Below are positions 61,517 through 64,000 of a DNA stretch of 64,000 nucleotides, piece after piece. Position 1 is the stretch's first letter; every line of letters begins with the position of its first letter. The stretch spans positions 1-64,000 of the forward strand of contig JANXMB010000014.1 in assembly GCA_025354865.1 (NCBI GenBank), written 5' to 3'. The notes below the pieces were generated by a model. The model was given only the letters and a program-made list of their open reading frames with translations. It was not told the origin of the DNA and did no database searches. The translations under genes were made by a program, and so were the position numbers. This DNA comes from Acetobacteraceae bacterium (GTDB taxonomy: Bacteria; Pseudomonadota; Alphaproteobacteria; Acetobacterales; Acetobacteraceae).

Positions 61517-61825
61517 GATGTTTTCCCCGTGCTTGCGCTTCAGCCGCGCGACAGCAGGAGGCTAGCCCGTACGATGCGGTGCACCATAGTAATAACAAAG
61601 TGAAATCACGACCTGTTTACCGACAATATTCAAATATCGCCAGTATTATTTACATATGCAAACCGTATCTCGGTTTTTTATATATCTATACTTAAAATTG
61701 CGTTTCGGCGCCTCGCATAGACCCAAACGCAATTCTTGATATGGCGACGTTGAAAAATTGGCACAACTAACCGAAGTCCGCCGAGGCTAGGCGCCCGAAC
61801 CCGACCGGGGCCAGGCGCCCGCCAG
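61517..61825. other. AT-rich intergenic region upstream of the RTX gene
   Basis: These 309 bases hold no credible gene. The stretch 61600-61740 is the most AT-rich in the window and likely holds the RTX promoter (minus strand). A TGCGGTGCA palindrome lies at 61575-61583. AAACCG / CGGTTT at 61660-61665 and 61671-61676 with trailing Ts resembles a plus-strand terminator, though no plus-strand gene precedes it. Confidence 0.6.
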
Positions 61826-63307
61826 TCAACCCTCCGACTGCGGCGCGTCGATCGTCACCCCAACGAAGGCCGGCGCGCCATGCCGCAGTATGCGTAGCGC
61901 CATCGACTGACCCTTTCCCGCCAACGCGCCGCGGATCGCTTTCACCGTCTCCGCCGGGGAGGCAACCGGCTGCCGATCGACCGACACGATGACGTCGCCC
62001 GGTTGCAAGCCGGCAATTTCCGCTGGCGAGCCCGGTTCGACCCCGCGCACTACCGATCCCGACGCGCCATCCGGGACGTCCAGCCGATCGCGCAGCTCGG
62101 GCGACAACGGCGCCAGCGTCAGGCCGATGCGCGGGCCGGTCCGAGGGGCGGGGTCCTCGGACGCGGTCTGCGGCTCATCCGGCAATTGTCCAACCTTCAG
62201 GGCGATGTCGCGCAGCTTGCCGTCGTGCATCACCGTCAGCCGCACTTCCTGCCCCGGCGGCACGGCCGCGATGGTCAGCGCCAATTCCTTCGGTGAGGCG
62301 ATTTTCTGTCCGTCGACGGCCTGCACCACGTCGCCCGGCTCCAACCCCGCCGCCGCCGCCGGGCCTTTGGGCACCAGCCCGGCCAGCAAAGCGCCGCTGC
62401 TATCGGGCAAGTGCAACGCCTTCGCCATGGCGGCGGTCAGGGTCTGCGCCTCCACCCCGATAAAGCCGCGCGCGACCTTGCCGGATTTCTCCAACTGCGC
62501 CGCAACGGTCCGGATCGTGTCCGATGGGATGGCGAAACCGATCCCCACCGATCCGCCAGTGGGGGAGAAAATCGCGGTGTTCATGCCGATGACCTTGCCG
62601 TCCTGCGAAAACAGCGGACCACCGGAATTGCCCTGATTGATCGGTGCGTCGATCTGGATGAACCGATCGTAGGGGCCGGCGCCGATATCGCGCGCGACGG
62701 CCGACACGATGCCGGCGGTCACCGTGCCGCCCAGGCCGAAGGGGTTGCCCATGGCGACCACCCATTCCCCCGGTTTCACGTCGCGCGACTGACCCAGCTC
62801 GATATACGAGAGCTTGCGCCCGGCTTCGATGCGCAGCACGGCGATATCGGTGCGGGGATCGCGCCCCAGCACTTTCGCTGTCAGCTCAGTGCCGTCGTCG
62901 AGGGTGACGGTCACTTTGGTCGCGTCCTTCACCACATGGTTGTTGGTCACGACGATCCCGTCGGGGGAAACGATGAAGCCCGATCCCCGCGCCTCCCCGC
63001 CGGCGCGATCATCGGGGCGGGCGTCGGGGCGAGGATGAGGGATACGTTGGCCGAAGAAGCGGTCGCTGCCGTCGCTTTCCATCGACGCCGGGGTGGCGCC
63101 GAAACGGGTAGTAATAGACACGACGGCGGGTTTGACCTGCGTAACCAGGGCGGAAAAATCGGCCAGCGGGTGCGCCGGCAGCGCGACGGAGGGCGGATTG
63201 ACCGGCCCCGCTGCGTCCGACGCGGCCAGCACCGACGACAAACCGCCCAACGCGGTGCCGGCCAGCAGTGCGGTGGCAAAAGCGATACGGCGGAATGATG
63301 GGATCAC
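61826..63307 (-). CDS. degP: DegP/HtrA-type periplasmic serine protease (Do family)
   Basis: A 493-aa periplasmic protease/chaperone. The N-terminal signal RRIAFATALLAGTALGGL is followed by a chymotrypsin-like domain with the complete triad His124 (TNNHVV), Asp154 (RTDIAVL) and Ser228 (GNSGGPL). Two PDZ domains follow (about 285-360, VPKGPAAAAGLEPGDVV; about 405-480, VEPGSPAEIAGLQPGDVI). It removes misfolded envelope proteins. It stands alone, with a 186-bp upstream region before the tRNA gene on the other strand. Confidence 0.95.
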   Translation of the reverse strand: MIPSFRRIAFATALLAGTALGGLSSVLAASDAAGPVNPPSVALPAHPLADFSALVTQVKPAVVSITTRFGATPASMESDGSDRFFGQRIPHPRPDARPDDRAGGEARGSGFIVSPDGIVVTNNHVVKDATKVTVTLDDGTELTAKVLGRDPRTDIAVLRIEAGRKLSYIELGQSRDVKPGEWVVAMGNPFGLGGTVTAGIVSAVARDIGAGPYDRFIQIDAPINQGNSGGPLFSQDGKVIGMNTAIFSPTGGSVGIGFAIPSDTIRTVAAQLEKSGKVARGFIGVEAQTLTAAMAKALHLPDSSGALLAGLVPKGPAAAAGLEPGDVVQAVDGQKIASPKELALTIAAVPPGQEVRLTVMHDGKLRDIALKVGQLPDEPQTASEDPAPRTGPRIGLTLAPLSPELRDRLDVPDGASGSVVRGVEPGSPAEIAGLQPGDVIVSVDRQPVASPAETVKAIRGALAGKGQSMALRILRHGAPAFVGVTIDAPQSEG

Positions 63308-63493
63308 GGTGGTTCTCCAGTTCGAGTGCTGGAGGTCAGAATGGTACCGTTCGGATGAACGTTCTCCGTTCGCGACGGTTAAACGCCGGTCATGTGGGTT
63401 AAACCTTGGTCATCGGGCGGTCATGCAGGGGCGGCGCGAAAGGCTCGACGGCGGCGGGCGTTTTGCGTTAAACAGCGTCCGCGCTCGCGCAGC

Positions 63494-63568
63494 GCCGGAT
63501 TAGCACAGCGGTAGTGCAGCGGTTTTGTAAACCGAAGGCCGGGGGTTCGATCCCCTCATCCGGCACCA
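63494..63568 (+). tRNA. tRNA-Thr (anticodon TGT)
   Basis: A complete cloverleaf: acceptor GCCGGAT/ATCCGGC, D stem GCAC/GTGC, anticodon loop TTTGTAA (TGT reads ACA), T loop TTCGATC, and an encoded CCA end. The first anticodon-stem pair (G27-A43) is unpaired. It has 75 bases including CCA. Confidence 0.97.
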
Positions 63569-63585
63569 ACCCGCATCCGCACCCG

Positions 63586-64000
63586 TTAAGCCCAGCCGAT
63601 CCAATCGCAATACGCTCGGCCCATCACCAGTTCCAGATCGGCGCCCTTCAGCCAGGGCAACTCCTCGGTGAACAGGGTTATACACTGCTGCCACGATGCG
63701 TGCTGGCGGGTGATGTCGGTGCCCCAGAACATGCGGCGCGGCCCGAAGGCGTCGAACACCGCTTGCAGATGGGTGTGGATGTCGCGGAACGGGTAATCCT
63801 GGGTGGAGCACACCGCCTGACCCGTGGCCTTGATCCCGATGTTGGGATGCTTCGCCAGCGCCAATAGTTGTTCCATGTTGCGATAGGCCGACTCGCCGCC
63901 CGTCGCCCTCGGCACCCCCATATGATCCACGATCAACTTCAAGTTCGGATGCCGCTCGGCGATTTGCCCGACCACCGGCAGGAAATTCGCCGCCGCCAGC
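63586..64000 (-). CDS. Amidohydrolase family 2 protein (C-terminal part; 5' end beyond window)
   Basis: The frame runs to the right edge of the window without a start, so at least 138 codons of a longer protein are seen. IAERHPNLKLIVDHMGVPR (metal-binding His) and FWGTDITRQHASW (catalytic Asp in GTD) place it in the amidohydrolase-2 family, like the protein at 53513. The end ELVMGRAYCDWIGW is typical of dihydroxybenzoate/2-pyrone-dicarboxylate-lactonase-type relatives. The substrate is unknown. Confidence 0.85.
   Translation of the reverse strand, partial: LAAANFLPVVGQIAERHPNLKLIVDHMGVPRATGGESAYRNMEQLLALAKHPNIGIKATGQAVCSTQDYPFRDIHTHLQAVFDAFGPRRMFWGTDITRQHASWQQCITLFTEELPWLKGADLELVMGRAYCDWIGWA

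Overview
The window is GC-rich, gene-dense chromosomal DNA of an alphaproteobacterium, probably a Rhodospirillales/Acetobacteraceae-type organism. This is inferred from isocitrate lyase of the Pseudomonas/alphaproteobacterial length class, an mdh-sucC-sucD operon, a phasin with a PhaR-like operator, overlapping ATGA gene junctions, TTG/GTG starts, and a tRNA-Thr with encoded CCA. I see no transposase, integrase, phage gene, CRISPR array or rRNA. Strikingly, none of the roughly 55 genes looks like a transcriptional regulator.

Layout. (1) 1-3.7 kb, minus strand: an alpha-methylacyl-CoA racemase-type CoA transferase and an SDR in one operon, then isocitrate lyase (aceA). (2) 4.0-19.1 kb, plus strand, nearly gapless: three paralogous solute-binding proteins, three MalF-like and two MalG-like permeases but no ATPase; then a TonB protein and a TonB-dependent receptor, a TauD-type dioxygenase, a DUF35 protein, a thiolase-fold protein without the nucleophilic Cys, and a beta-propeller protein. 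This reads as an outer-membrane-to-cytoplasm uptake and catabolic unit for an unknown substrate. (3) 19.4-23.0 kb: protocatechuate 3,4-dioxygenase (pcaHG), a phasin, and a two-gene AtuA-like unit, separated by hairpin repeats. (4) 23.2-34.8 kb: a surface-polysaccharide locus with GDP-heptose activation enzymes (HddC- and HddA-like), three sugar-nucleotide SDRs, a C-methyltransferase, a GT4-GT2 fusion and an FkbM methyltransferase. (5) 34.8-35.5 kb: a perfect FNR-type palindrome followed by three small coupled ORFs of unknown function.

(6) 35.5-54.6 kb: catabolic and redox genes in several short operons: two GMC oxidoreductases (one with a gluconate-dehydrogenase-subunit-3-like partner), a CMD protein with a 48-aa ORF, an Old Yellow Enzyme, an FAD monooxygenase with a luciferase-like monooxygenase, a decayed luciferase-like gene, an SDR next to a single-polypeptide biotin-dependent acyl-CoA carboxylase, a ThuA-like protein with an orphan peptide-type binding protein, an FMN alpha-hydroxyacid dehydrogenase, another SDR with a jelly-roll-like protein, and an amidohydrolase. 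(7) 54.7-64 kb, mostly minus strand: two glycosyltransferases, the TCA genes mdh-sucC-sucD, an RTX-type repeat protein, a DegP-like protease, tRNA-Thr(UGU), and an amidohydrolase running off the right edge.

Taken together this is a metabolically versatile heterotroph. Regions 2, 3 and 6 feed aromatic, acyl-CoA and alcohol substrates into the TCA and glyoxylate cycles (aceA, mdh, sucCD), while region 4 and the paired glycosyltransferases build the cell surface. Product names rest on motifs read by eye; no database search was possible.
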